A DNA stretch of 64,000 nt from Rhodococcus sp. P1Y (GTDB taxonomy: Bacteria; Actinomycetota; Actinomycetes; Mycobacteriales; Mycobacteriaceae), in NCBI RefSeq assembly GCF_003641205.1, contig NZ_CP032762.1, positions 2,976,001 through 3,040,000 of the forward strand. Reading direction: 5' to 3'. A program made the position numbers and the translations under genes. Below, one piece after another: positions 17,726-25,878 of the stretch. The first letter of the stretch is position 1. Every line of letters begins with the position of its first letter. The notes under the pieces were generated by a model. The model was not told where the DNA came from. It did no database searches and saw only the letters and a list, made by a program, of their open reading frames with translations.

Positions 17726-19057
17726 GTGAGTAGATTGACGTACGACGACGACCTGTTTCTCCGGATGGAGTGCGTCCTCGACGTCCCCGTCGTCAATCAG
17801 ATCGTATGGCGGTTCGACACCCCCATCGCCCGGACGGTTCTCGAGTCGATGTGGACCAACCTCGCCGGTGGACCCATCAACAGGAACGTCGAGCGGGTCG
17901 CGGTGCCCGGAGCACGTGATCGATGGATCAAGGCGTCGACTTCTCTGCCGCTGGACATCCACGACGTTGTTCTCGGCCCGGATGCGTTGTCCGATTGGAT
18001 GGAGCATCGTGCGGCAGTGCCTCTGGAGCCCGTGGGCGGCGCGGTGTGGCAACTCGCGTACGTGGATCTTCTCGACGGCGGCTCCGCGGTGTCGCTCGTG
18101 GCCTCGCACGTCGTGGGCGATGGAGGTGCGTTGACGTCAGCGGCGATTGCGGCGGTCTCAGGTCCCGACGATCCGGCGGACTTCCGTTCGGCATGGGGCG
18201 ACGACTCCCCATCCGACCTGGCGGATTCGCTCGGGCAGATCAGGACCGCCGCTTCGGGCCTCGCGCGGGTGGTGGGACGCGCGCTCGGCAGCGTCTTCAG
18301 CCGCCAGCCGATAGGGCAACCCCCGGCGGGGCGGACCGCGACGGCGGTGACCGGTCCATCGAGTGCCGGATCGTTCGCACCCAGCACCGTCGTGGTCGAC
18401 TGTTCGACCGAACAGTGGACAGCGGCGGCCTCGGCAGCCGGAGGAAGCCCCAACAGTCTCCTGGTTGCCCTGGCCCTGGGGATCCTCACCGCGAGCGGCC
18501 GAGTCGACGAATCCGACCCCGTCAAGGTCTCGCTGCCCGTCAGCACCAGGGTCGACGGTGACCATCGAGCCAACGCCACGTCCGGGGTGTCCATTCAGGT
18601 CGAGGGGGGCGCTGGGTATCGAACGGACCTCGGCCCGATCAGACGCGGCAGCAAAACTGCTTTCACCACCCTCGCGGACGCCACCCACTCGAGCGACTTC
18701 GAGTTGGCCAAACCACTCATGCAGATGTTGCCCGACGCACTCGCCAAGTGGGCGGCGAGGTCGGCGACGGCGCCGCTGTGCCTGTGTTCCAACCTCGGCA
18801 CCCGAGGCGCCGCACTGCGCAGTGTGGGCGGCGCCTCGGCGCGTTCGGTGGCAATGCGGTCGATCACGCAGAATACGACCGCGGAGCTTCTGCGGAGGAC
18901 ACAGGGCGGCGTGAGCGTGTGGTGGAATACCTCGGGGGAGACCGCAACACTGTGCGTCACGGGCCTTGATCCCGATCTGTTCCCCAGCAGGGAGCATTTG
19001 CGAGGACTCGTCGCCGCTGAGTACGACAGGTGGCAGCTGACTCCGGCGTTCTGGTGA
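17726..19057 (+). CDS. CoA-acyltransferase-fold protein X2 (HxxxDG), paralog of X1
   Basis: 443 aa from GTG 17726. A longer frame from 17690 is rejected because residue-by-residue alignment with X1 begins here (SRLTYDDDLFLRM vs TRIGFADHLFLRM). Active-site SLVASHVVGDGGA has His128 and Asp132 at the same numbers as X1. Shared landmarks: VPVVNQIVWRFD, KVSLPVSTRVDGD, MLPDALAKW, LCSNLGTRGAAL and a C-terminus WQLTPAFW. Predicted acyltransferase of unknown substrate. Divergent from the GT1 gene (172 bp apart) and followed by a flavodoxin. No transmembrane segment is evident, so probably cytosolic or peripheral. Confidence 0.76.
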   Translation: MSRLTYDDDLFLRMECVLDVPVVNQIVWRFDTPIARTVLESMWTNLAGGPINRNVERVAVPGARDRWIKASTSLPLDIHDVVLGPDALSDWMEHRAAVPLEPVGGAVWQLAYVDLLDGGSAVSLVASHVVGDGGALTSAAIAAVSGPDDPADFRSAWGDDSPSDLADSLGQIRTAASGLARVVGRALGSVFSRQPIGQPPAGRTATAVTGPSSAGSFAPSTVVVDCSTEQWTAAASAAGGSPNSLLVALALGILTASGRVDESDPVKVSLPVSTRVDGDHRANATSGVSIQVEGGAGYRTDLGPIRRGSKTAFTTLADATHSSDFELAKPLMQMLPDALAKWAARSATAPLCLCSNLGTRGAALRSVGGASARSVAMRSITQNTTAELLRRTQGGVSVWWNTSGETATLCVTGLDPDLFPSREHLRGLVAAEYDRWQLTPAFW

Positions 19058-19060
19058 GGC

Positions 19061-19066
19061 TATGCT
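19061..19066 (+). promoter_or_regulatory. -10 box TATGCT upstream of flavodoxin gene
   Basis: TATGCT three bases past the X2 stop, predicting a start near 19073 and a ~50-nt leader ending in a GAAGGGAAAGCG ribosome site. Suggests the flavodoxin can be transcribed independently. Confidence 0.4.
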
Positions 19067-19122
19067 TATCCACCGATTCAGCCGCCGAGTAGCGGCGCAC
19101 TACACGTGAAGGGAAAGCGAAC

Positions 19123-19569
19123 ATGGCAGTAGTCGTGTTGTTCGGTTCGGAGACCGGTACCGCCGAGGAGGTTGCAGACAAGATCGCGGACGTCCTCGCC
19201 GACCACGACGCCGAAGTTCGCGACATGCTCGAGTACGAAGTCTCGGACATCGACACCGACGACTTCCACGTGATCATCTGCTCGACCTACGGCGATGGCG
19301 AGCTGCCTACGGGCGCCGAACCGTTCTACGAGGCACTCGTCGAAGATGCGCCCGATCTGACGGGGCTCAAGTTCGCATTGTTCGGCCTCGGCGACAAGAT
19401 CTACGAGGACACGTTCAACCGTGGCGGCGAGATCATCGCCGAGAAACTGGTGGAGTTGGGTGCGGAGCAAGTTCACGAGCACGCACGGCACGACAGTTCG
19501 TCGAATATCAAGCCCAAGGCTCAGGCCGAGGAATGGGCCCGCGAGCTGACCGGCCTACTTGCCGGCTGA
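19123..19569 (+). CDS. Flavodoxin-domain protein (FMN-binding)
   Basis: 148 aa; ATG with GAAGGGAA upstream. FMN phosphate loop VVVLFGSETGTAEEVADKIA at residues 3-22 (S-E-T-G-T-A), second loop STYGDGELPTGAEPFYEAL (Y-G-D-G-E-L), and FALFGLGDKIYEDTFN as the third flavin contact. Complete single-domain protein of MioC/flavodoxin length. Electron carrier, partner unknown. It sits at the edge of the accessory lipid block and converges on maf with a 15-bp overlap, so it may be part of the insertion. Confidence 0.88.
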   Translation: MAVVVLFGSETGTAEEVADKIADVLADHDAEVRDMLEYEVSDIDTDDFHVIICSTYGDGELPTGAEPFYEALVEDAPDLTGLKFALFGLGDKIYEDTFNRGGEIIAEKLVELGAEQVHEHARHDSSSNIKPKAQAEEWARELTGLLAG

Positions 19570-20175
19570 CCACACATCGACCATCGACACGCCCACCTCG
19601 TTCAGCAAGCGGCGAACGAGAGGCAGGCCGATACCGATGACGCTGGACGGATCACCTTCGATGCGATCGACGAACCATCCGCCGAGGCCGTCCAGAGTGA
19701 AGGCCCCTGCCACCTCCAGTGGTTCCCCGGACGCAAGGTAGGACTCCAGATCTTCGGTCGACGGCTCGGCGAAGTGCACGGTGGTCGCGCTGCATGCTGC
19801 GGCGACAGCGACGGTCTCACCGCCGACGATTCGCAGGACAGCGTGGCCGGTGAGCAGCTCTCCCGATCGTCCTGCCATGGTCGCCCATCGTCGACGGGCG
19901 ACGTCGACGGTGTGGGGCTTGCCCTGAAGTGTGCCGTCGATCGACAGCATCGAATCGCAGCCGACGATCACGGCGTCGTCGAACTCGCTCTGTACCGCTG
20001 CGGCTTTGGCTCGCGCCAGGCTGACGACCACATCGTCTGGCGAGGGAGAATCCCCGAGCGCGGCGGTCAGCGCGTCCTCGTCGACACCGGAGACTCGGAC
20101 GACCGGCTCGACGCCCGCCGCTCGTAGAACACCCAACCGAGCGGGCGAGGCCGATGCGAGGACAAAAGTGGTCAC
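19555..20175 (-). CDS. maf: Maf-family nucleoside-triphosphate pyrophosphatase
   Basis: 206 aa from GTG 20175, giving TTFVLASASPARLGVLRAAG, the Maf signature S-A-S-P-A-R. Other motifs: DEDALTAALGDSP, ARAKAAAV, VIVGCDSMLSIDGTLQGKP (catalytic Asp region) and the LDGLGGWFVDRIEGDPSSVI end block. Maf proteins hydrolyse non-canonical or modified dNTP/NTP to monophosphates. It starts 14 bp after accE5 in the accD5-accE5-maf order conserved in mycobacteria. Longer starts add a leader with no homology. Confidence 0.93.
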   Translation of the reverse strand: MTTFVLASASPARLGVLRAAGVEPVVRVSGVDEDALTAALGDSPSPDDVVVSLARAKAAAVQSEFDDAVIVGCDSMLSIDGTLQGKPHTVDVARRRWATMAGRSGELLTGHAVLRIVGGETVAVAAACSATTVHFAEPSTEDLESYLASGEPLEVAGAFTLDGLGGWFVDRIEGDPSSVIGIGLPLVRRLLNEVGVSMVDVWSAGK

Positions 20176-20189
20176 TGCAGAGAAAGCCG

Positions 20190-20492
20190 TCAGTAGCGCT
20201 GCGACGCCGCGAACGAGGACGGCGAGTACGGCAGATACGTACGGTGCATCGACGCGGGCGTGCCCCACAGCTCGGGGGGACGAGTGTCAGCGGCGGACGC
20301 CGACGCCGATGCCGCCGCGGCCGTCAGGACTGCGACGAGCGCCGCGATGTCTTCGTCGGAAGGATTCCCCTTCACGACGCGGATCGAATCCCGAACGCTC
20401 TCCGCAACGGCCGAATCGGTGAGATCCGCCGACTCGATCAGCTCGTCTGCACCCGCGATGTCGGTCTCCCTTTCGATGGCTTCGGCGCTCAC
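20190..20492 (-). CDS. accE5: Acyl-CoA carboxylase epsilon subunit
   Basis: 100 aa. GTG start overlaps the accD5 stop as GTGA. The core [20 protein letters not shown] is the recognised epsilon-subunit motif, followed by an Ala/Ser-rich linker and an aromatic tail containing PPELWGTP and LPYSP. Epsilon subunits bind AccD5 and stimulate its assembly with AccA3. Its short length and coupling to accD5 are typical for actinobacteria. Confidence 0.92.
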   Translation of the reverse strand: MSAEAIERETDIAGADELIESADLTDSAVAESVRDSIRVVKGNPSDEDIAALVAVLTAAAASASASAADTRPPELWGTPASMHRTYLPYSPSSFAASQRY

Positions 20493-22129
20493 AGTGGAAT
20501 GTTTCCGTGCTTCTTGGGAGGCAGGGTCACCTGTTTGCGCTCGAGCAGACGCAGTGCGGAGACGATCTGTCCGCGGGTATGGCTCGGGGGGATGACTGCG
20601 TCGAGGTAGCCACGTTCGGCGGCGACGTACGGGTTGACGAGGGTGTCCTCGTACTCCTGCTGCAACTTCAAGCGCAACGCGTCGACGTCTTCACCGTTCT
20701 TCGCCGCTTCGAGGAGCTGCTTGCGGTACACGAACCCGACAGCGCCGGAGGCGCCCATGACGGCGATCTGTGCGGTCGGCCAGGCCAGGTTGACGTCGGC
20801 GCCCATGTGCTTGGAGCCCATGACGTCGTAGGCGCCGCCGTAGGCCTTGCGGGTGATGATGGTGATCTTGCCGACCGTGGCCTCGCCGTAGGCATAGAGC
20901 AGCTTGGCTCCGCGGCGGATGATTCCGTTGAATTCCTGGCCTGTTCCTGGCAGGAATCCCGGTACGTCGACGAGGGTGATGATCGGAACGTTGAACGCAT
21001 CGCACGTGCGCACGAAGCGTGCGGCCTTTTCGGAGGCGTCGATGTCCAACGTGCCGGCGAACTGCGTGGGCTGGTTGGCGACGATGCCGACGCTGCGGCC
21101 GTCGACGCGCCCGTAGCCGATGATGATGTTGCGGGCGCGGCCTTCCTGGACCTCGAGGAATTCGTCGTCGTCGAGGATGCGGCGGATGACCTCGTGCATG
21201 TCGTACGGGGTGTTCGGAGAATCCGGGATCAGGGTGTCGAGTTCGAGGTCCTCGGCGGTGAGGTTGTCCTCGATGGCGCCGTCGATCGGATCCGTCGGGA
21301 TGGTTCGTGGTGCTTCTGCGCGGTTGTTGCTCGGCAGGTAGCCCAGGAGGTCGCGGACGTAGTCGAGGGCGTCCTGCTCGCCGGAGGCGACGTAGTGCGC
21401 GACGCCGGACTTCTCCATGTGGGTGTGTGCGCCGCCGAGTTCTTCCATGGTGACGTTCTCGCCGGTGACGGTCTTGATCACGTCGGGTCCGGTGACGAAC
21501 ATCTGCGAGGTGCCGTCGACCATGACGACGAAGTCGGTCAGCGCGGGGGAGTAGACGTGCCCACCTGCGGCGGGTCCCATGATGAGCGAGATCTGGGGGA
21601 TGACGCCGGACGCCTGGACGTTGCGGTGGAAGATCTCACCGTAGAGGCCGAGGGAGACAACGCCTTCCTGGATCCGTGCGCCTGCACCTTCGTTGATACC
21701 GACCAGGGGGCGGCCGGTCTTGATGGCCAGGTCCATGACCTTGACGATCTTCTCGCCGTAGATTTCGCCGAGAGAGCCGCCGAAGACGGTGGCGTCCTGG
21801 GAGAAGATGCAGACGTCGCGCCCGTCGATGGTGCCGTAGCCGGTGACGACGCCGTCGCCGAAGGGGCGATTCTCACCGAGACCGAAGTTCTGGGAGCGGT
21901 GTCGTGCGAGGGCGTCCATTTCGACGAAGGAGCCGTCGTCGAGCAGCGCGGTGATGCGTTCGCGAGCGGTGAGCTTGCCCTTGGCGTGCACCTTCTCGAT
22001 CGCGGCTTCCCCGGAGGGGGCCATAGCCGCTTCTCGGCGCCTGCGCAGGTCGGCGAGCTTGCCCGCCGTGGTGTGGATGTCGGGTTTGTCGGCCGTATCC
22101 TGCGCAGTCGGATCCTGAACACTGGTCAT
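20489..22129 (-). CDS. accD5: Acyl-CoA carboxylase beta subunit (propionyl-CoA carboxyltransferase)
   Basis: 546 aa from ATG 22129; a GTG two codons upstream is an alternative. Carboxyltransferase N domain: [37 protein letters not shown] and [16 protein letters not shown] (oxyanion-hole Gly-Ala). C domain: [55 protein letters not shown] and [16 protein letters not shown]. Transfers CO2 from biotin on AccA3 to propionyl- or acetyl-CoA, giving precursors for methyl-branched and mycolic lipids. Divergent from birA. Confidence 0.96.
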   Translation of the reverse strand: MTSVQDPTAQDTADKPDIHTTAGKLADLRRRREAAMAPSGEAAIEKVHAKGKLTARERITALLDDGSFVEMDALARHRSQNFGLGENRPFGDGVVTGYGTIDGRDVCIFSQDATVFGGSLGEIYGEKIVKVMDLAIKTGRPLVGINEGAGARIQEGVVSLGLYGEIFHRNVQASGVIPQISLIMGPAAGGHVYSPALTDFVVMVDGTSQMFVTGPDVIKTVTGENVTMEELGGAHTHMEKSGVAHYVASGEQDALDYVRDLLGYLPSNNRAEAPRTIPTDPIDGAIEDNLTAEDLELDTLIPDSPNTPYDMHEVIRRILDDDEFLEVQEGRARNIIIGYGRVDGRSVGIVANQPTQFAGTLDIDASEKAARFVRTCDAFNVPIITLVDVPGFLPGTGQEFNGIIRRGAKLLYAYGEATVGKITIITRKAYGGAYDVMGSKHMGADVNLAWPTAQIAVMGASGAVGFVYRKQLLEAAKNGEDVDALRLKLQQEYEDTLVNPYVAAERGYLDAVIPPSHTRGQIVSALRLLERKQVTLPPKKHGNIPL

Positions 22130-22252
22130 GGGCACTCACTTTAACCACGGGTGTGACGGCTGTCCCGACCGAGGTGCGCCTTGCCCACAAGTACTCGGCA
22201 CTACCGGCCAGTACTCTTCGGCATCGACGCGGACCTCGAACAGTCGAGCCCA

Positions 22253-22258
22253 TATGCT
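22253..22258 (+). promoter_or_regulatory. -10 box TATGCT at birA
   Basis: TATGCT ends 8 bases before ATG 22267 with no ribosome site between; predicts a leaderless birA message. A longer upstream start would lie before the promoter. Confidence 0.5.
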
Positions 22259-22266
22259 CGGTGACC

Positions 22267-23097
22267 ATGTGGACCAACCTGGATCGACCCCCGCTCGACG
22301 TCTCTGCGCTGCGACGAGCTCTCGTCGACGGACCGCAGGCCTCCTGGTCCAGACTCGATGTTGTCGAGCAGACCGGTTCCACCAACGCAGACCTCATCGC
22401 GCAGGCCGACGGTCTGGCCGATCGCACCGCGCTCGTTGCCGAGCATCAGGACAGTGGACGAGGCAGGCACGCCCGACCGTTCTCGGGCCCACCGAGGTCA
22501 CAGCTCTTGCTGTCGGTTCTTGTCAAATTTCCAGGGATCGATCCCGCTGTTCTCGGATGGCTGTCGTTGCTGACGGGCGTCGCGGTCGTCGATGCACTCC
22601 GCACCGTCGCAGCGGTCGATGCGTCGCTCAAATGGCCGAACGACGTACTCGTCGGGGGCCGAAAGGTCGCCGGGATCCTTGCCGAGGTTGCGCAGCACGG
22701 CTCGTCGCCTGCCGTCGTGGTCGGAATCGGCCTGAACGTGTCGATGAGAGAAGAAGAACTTCCGGTCCCGACTGCGACGTCGCTCGTGCTCGAGAACGCC
22801 GCGGTGTCGGACCGCGACAGCCTTCTCCGGGCGATCCTGCGGGGGATCGGTGCCGAGATCGACTCGTGGCGGAACGTCAACTGGAGCACCGAGCATCTCG
22901 CCCACCGGTACCGCGAACGCTGCGACACGATCGGTCGGCGAGTTCGCGTCGAACTGCCGGGAAACAAGCAGATTCTGGGAGAGGCGACCGACGTCGACGG
23001 CCAGGGGCGCATCGTCGTTCGCGTCGACGACACGGGCGAGACGATCGCAGTCGCAGCGGGCGACGTCACGCACCTGCGCGCTGTCGACACCGACTGA
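22267..23097 (+). CDS. birA: Biotin-[acetyl-CoA carboxylase] ligase
   Basis: 276 aa from ATG 22267; ATG 22153 would add 38 residues upstream of the promoter. Catalytic block: VVEQTGSTNADLIAQA, ALVAEHQDSGRGRHARPFSG (the biotinyl-AMP loop G-R-G-R-x-x-R), SLKWPNDVLVGGRKVAGIL (catalytic Lys) and VVVGIGLNVSM. A C-terminal SH3-like domain follows. There is no N-terminal HTH, so it is a class I ligase without repressor function. It attaches biotin to AccA3 and sits divergently beside accD5, as in mycobacteria. Confidence 0.95.
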   Translation: MWTNLDRPPLDVSALRRALVDGPQASWSRLDVVEQTGSTNADLIAQADGLADRTALVAEHQDSGRGRHARPFSGPPRSQLLLSVLVKFPGIDPAVLGWLSLLTGVAVVDALRTVAAVDASLKWPNDVLVGGRKVAGILAEVAQHGSSPAVVVGIGLNVSMREEELPVPTATSLVLENAAVSDRDSLLRAILRGIGAEIDSWRNVNWSTEHLAHRYRERCDTIGRRVRVELPGNKQILGEATDVDGQGRIVVRVDDTGETIAVAAGDVTHLRAVDTD

Positions 23098-23233
23098 CTC
23101 CTCGGTTCGCGCGACCACGGGCCTCGACGCCGGTCTCGGAAGGACGAAAGCGTGGCAGGATCTCGTCACGGAAACGAGAATTCGGCGAAGACAATTGGGC
23201 GCGGAGACTCGCTCGAAGAGAGGTGTGAGCCGC

Positions 23234-23821
23234 ATGGGCTATCCGCAGGATGCATTGGCGGACGAGGAAGAGCTGTTGTTGCATCACCACCCGCATTGGA
23301 AGATGCTGTTGCTGCCTGCGGTGACGTTCATCCTTTTCACCGCAGTCTCGGGGTTCCTCATCGGGTTGGCCTCGGCCAAAGCGGACGGGACCAGTGCCAC
23401 GGCGCTGATGATCGCGGTCGCGCTCGTGTGGGTGATTGTCGTCGGCTGGCGATGTGTCGCCCCGTTGATCAGCTGGAAGTGCACGCACTTCATCGTGACC
23501 GACCGTCGTGTCCTCATCCGGCAGGGCGTCATCACCCATTCCGGCATCGACATTCCGATGGGTCGAATCAGCAACGTGCAGTTTCGACACGGTCTTCTCG
23601 ACCGCATGCTCGGCACCGGAACCCTCATCATCGCGTCGGCGTCCGACGATCCCCTCGAATTCGACGACATCCCGCGCGTGCAGCGCGTCCATTCCCTCCT
23701 CTACCAGCAGGTATTCGATTCCATGGAGTTCCGCCGGCCTGGCGCGGACCCTTTCGACAGCGCCGACGCGTCCGACACCGAAGGATCGAAGCCCGGGTGG
23801 CGCGCCGGAAGACGCAGGTAA
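23234..23821 (+). CDS. PH-domain (bPH2/YdbS-like) membrane protein
   Basis: 195 aa, ATG 23234 after GAGAGGTG. N-terminal DEEELLLHHHPHWKMLLLPA leads into two transmembrane helices (PAVTFILFTAVSGFLIGLAS and ATALMIAVALVWVIVVGW). The bacterial PH domain follows: THFIVTDRRVLIRQGVI, IDIPMGRISNVQFRHGLLDR, GTLIIASASDDPLEFDDIP. Matches the Rv3278c position between birA and the GtrA gene in mycobacteria. Function unknown; probably membrane-associated binding or scaffolding. Confidence 0.88.
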   Translation: MGYPQDALADEEELLLHHHPHWKMLLLPAVTFILFTAVSGFLIGLASAKADGTSATALMIAVALVWVIVVGWRCVAPLISWKCTHFIVTDRRVLIRQGVITHSGIDIPMGRISNVQFRHGLLDRMLGTGTLIIASASDDPLEFDDIPRVQRVHSLLYQQVFDSMEFRRPGADPFDSADASDTEGSKPGWRAGRRR

Positions 23822-23848
23822 TCGCAGGCAACGCACAGGTTCGAACCG

Positions 23849-23854
23849 TAGGCT
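23849..23854 (+). promoter_or_regulatory. -10 box TAGGCT at the response-regulator gene
   Basis: TAGGCT ends 7 bases before GTG 23862, no Shine-Dalgarno; predicts a leaderless two-component operon message. Confidence 0.5.
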
Positions 23855-23861
23855 CGTCGCT

Positions 23862-24542
23862 GTGACCGATGTGCTCCTTGCCGAAGATGACGAAGCTATT
23901 GCTGCACCCCTGTCCCGTGCGCTCGGTCGGGAGGGATACACCGTGACGGTCGAGCAGACCGGTCCGGCCGCATTGCAGCGCGCGCTCGAAGGCAACTACG
24001 ACCTCCTCATTCTCGATCTCGGGCTACCGGGCATGGACGGCCTCGAGGTGTGCAGGCAGGTACGGGCGAACAGCTCCGAGCTCGCAGTCCTGATGCTCAC
24101 CGCCAGAACCGACGAGGTCGACTTCGTCGTCGGTCTCGACGCCGGTGCCGACGACTACGTCGGCAAGCCGTTCCGGTTGGCGGAGTTGATGGCGCGAGTG
24201 CGAGCACTGCTTCGGCGACGAGGACCCGGCGAGGACAGTCCCATCGAGGTCGGTGCCATTCGTCTCGAACCGGCCGCCCGGCGTGTATTGGTTCACGGAA
24301 CCGAGATCTCGCTCGCGAACAAGGAATACGAGCTCCTCAAGGTGCTGCTCGACCACGCAGGTCAGGTCGTCTCACGAGAGACCATCCTTCGCGAGGTGTG
24401 GGGTGACGCCGAGCTCAGAGGATCCAAGACGCTCGACATGCACATGTCCTGGTTGCGGCGAAAGATCGGCGACGAGGGTTCTGTCGCCGAACGACGGATT
24501 GCGACGGTCCGCGGAGTCGGATTCCGGATCAACAGCGACTAG
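23862..24542 (+). CDS. OmpR/PhoB-type response regulator
   Basis: 226 aa from GTG 23862. Receiver domain: VLLAEDDEAIAAPLSRAL (acidic pocket), LLILDLGLPGMDGLEV with phospho-acceptor Asp52, LMLTARTDEVDFVVGLDAGA and the KPF lysine. C-terminal winged helix: ISLANKEYELLKVLLDHAG, VSRETILREVWG, SKTLDMHMSWLRRKIG, TVRGVGFRI. Thirteen bases before its cognate kinase gene. This pair is absent at this position in the mycobacterial order. Targets unknown. Confidence 0.92.
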   Translation: MTDVLLAEDDEAIAAPLSRALGREGYTVTVEQTGPAALQRALEGNYDLLILDLGLPGMDGLEVCRQVRANSSELAVLMLTARTDEVDFVVGLDAGADDYVGKPFRLAELMARVRALLRRRGPGEDSPIEVGAIRLEPAARRVLVHGTEISLANKEYELLKVLLDHAGQVVSRETILREVWGDAELRGSKTLDMHMSWLRRKIGDEGSVAERRIATVRGVGFRINSD

Positions 24543-24555
24543 GCCGTAAAGAACG

Positions 24556-25878
24556 ATGCGCCGCCGCATTCTCCAGTCCATTCTGGCCGTGGTGATCCTG
24601 ACCGCGCTTCTGCTCGGCCTCCCGCTGATGTACACAGCATGGTTGTGGGTCGAGGATTTCACCCGTGACGACCTACAGAGCCGGTTGGATCGCATGGCGT
24701 CGGAAATTCTGTCGCAAGAAGGCGACACCGGCATGGTCATCGGGGATCTGGACGTCGGATCACTCCGGCTGGCCATCCCCCGGGAAGGCAGGCTCGTCGT
24801 GGTCTTTCCGACTCCCGAGGACGCCGCGTCTCGCATCGATATCGGTGAGCCGTTCGTGCCCCAGCCCCTGACGGAGTCCCTGTCGATGGGTACGTCGGGT
24901 TCGCTCAGACTCGAGGTGCCCTCGGACGATATGCGGAGTCTGCAGCGACAAGCCGTCGGGGCCGTAGGGCTTGTCGTACTCGCGTCGATTCTGGCGGGAA
25001 CCGCTGTCGCCGTCTTGACGGCCAAACGGCTCGCCGACCCTCTCCAGGACGTGGCGCGACGGGCTGCGAGGTTGGCCGAGGGCGACTTCCGGCCGGATCC
25101 ACGTCGTCACGGCATCGCTGAACTCGACCGGGTGTCCGAGGTGCTCGACTCCGCAACGGTCGAGATAGCGGGAAGACTCCAACGTGAGCACTCTCTGGTC
25201 GCCGACGTTTCGCATCAACTCCGCAGCAGGCTTACCGCCGTCCGGCTCCGCCTGGACGAGTTGTCCACGTACCCCGACCCGGACGTCGTCGGCGAGGCCG
25301 ACGAGGCAATGGCGCAAGTCGATCGTCTGACCCTCGCGATCGACGAGCTCGTCAGGTCGTCCAGAAGCGACGGATCGGCAGGAGCCGAGGAAGTTCCGGT
25401 GATCGAGGAACTCACCGCGCTGATCGCCGAGTGGCAGCGCAGCTTCGAAGACGTCGATCGGCGACTCGAGCTGAAAGGCGACGCCACGGTTACGGCGTCG
25501 GTGACGGGCTCGAGACTTCGAGAGGCGGTTTCCGTGCTCGTGGACAACGCTTTGTCGCACGGGGGTGGGACCTGCACGGTAGCGGTGCGTCTGGTGCCTG
25601 CCCTCGCCACGGCCGAGCGCAGGCGGGACCCGCTGGCATGCGTCGAAGTCTCGGATGAGGGGGCCGGCGTCAGCAACGAGCTGGCACCACACATTTTCGA
25701 TCGCGGATTCTCCGGTGCGGGGTCGACCGGAGTCGGGCTTGCACTCGCCCGCGCCCTCGTGGAAGCAGACGGCGGCCGACTCGAACTGCAGCGCCGCAGG
25801 CCTGCGATGTTCTCCGTGTTCTTGCCCGCGTCCAGGAACGCTGGTGCGCTGGTTGTGCCTGCGAGGGAGCCGCGCTAA
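24556..25878 (+). CDS. Membrane sensor histidine kinase
   Basis: 440 aa. TM1 (ILAVVILTALLLGLPLMY), ~110-residue extracytoplasmic sensor, TM2 (VGAVGLVVLASILAGTAVAV), HAMP, HisKA with SLVADVSHQLRSRLTAVRL (phospho-His ~220) and an HATPase_c domain with VLVDNALSHGGG (N box), VEVSDEGAGVSNEL (G1) and GSTGVGLALARALVEADGG (G2). The H box has Gln in place of the usual Glu (SHQLR for SHELR), a common variant in this kinase subfamily. Partner of the preceding regulator; signal unknown. Its stop overlaps the converging GtrA gene by 4 bp. Confidence 0.92.
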   Translation: MRRRILQSILAVVILTALLLGLPLMYTAWLWVEDFTRDDLQSRLDRMASEILSQEGDTGMVIGDLDVGSLRLAIPREGRLVVVFPTPEDAASRIDIGEPFVPQPLTESLSMGTSGSLRLEVPSDDMRSLQRQAVGAVGLVVLASILAGTAVAVLTAKRLADPLQDVARRAARLAEGDFRPDPRRHGIAELDRVSEVLDSATVEIAGRLQREHSLVADVSHQLRSRLTAVRLRLDELSTYPDPDVVGEADEAMAQVDRLTLAIDELVRSSRSDGSAGAEEVPVIEELTALIAEWQRSFEDVDRRLELKGDATVTASVTGSRLREAVSVLVDNALSHGGGTCTVAVRLVPALATAERRRDPLACVEVSDEGAGVSNELAPHIFDRGFSGAGSTGVGLALARALVEADGGRLELQRRRPAMFSVFLPASRNAGALVVPAREPR

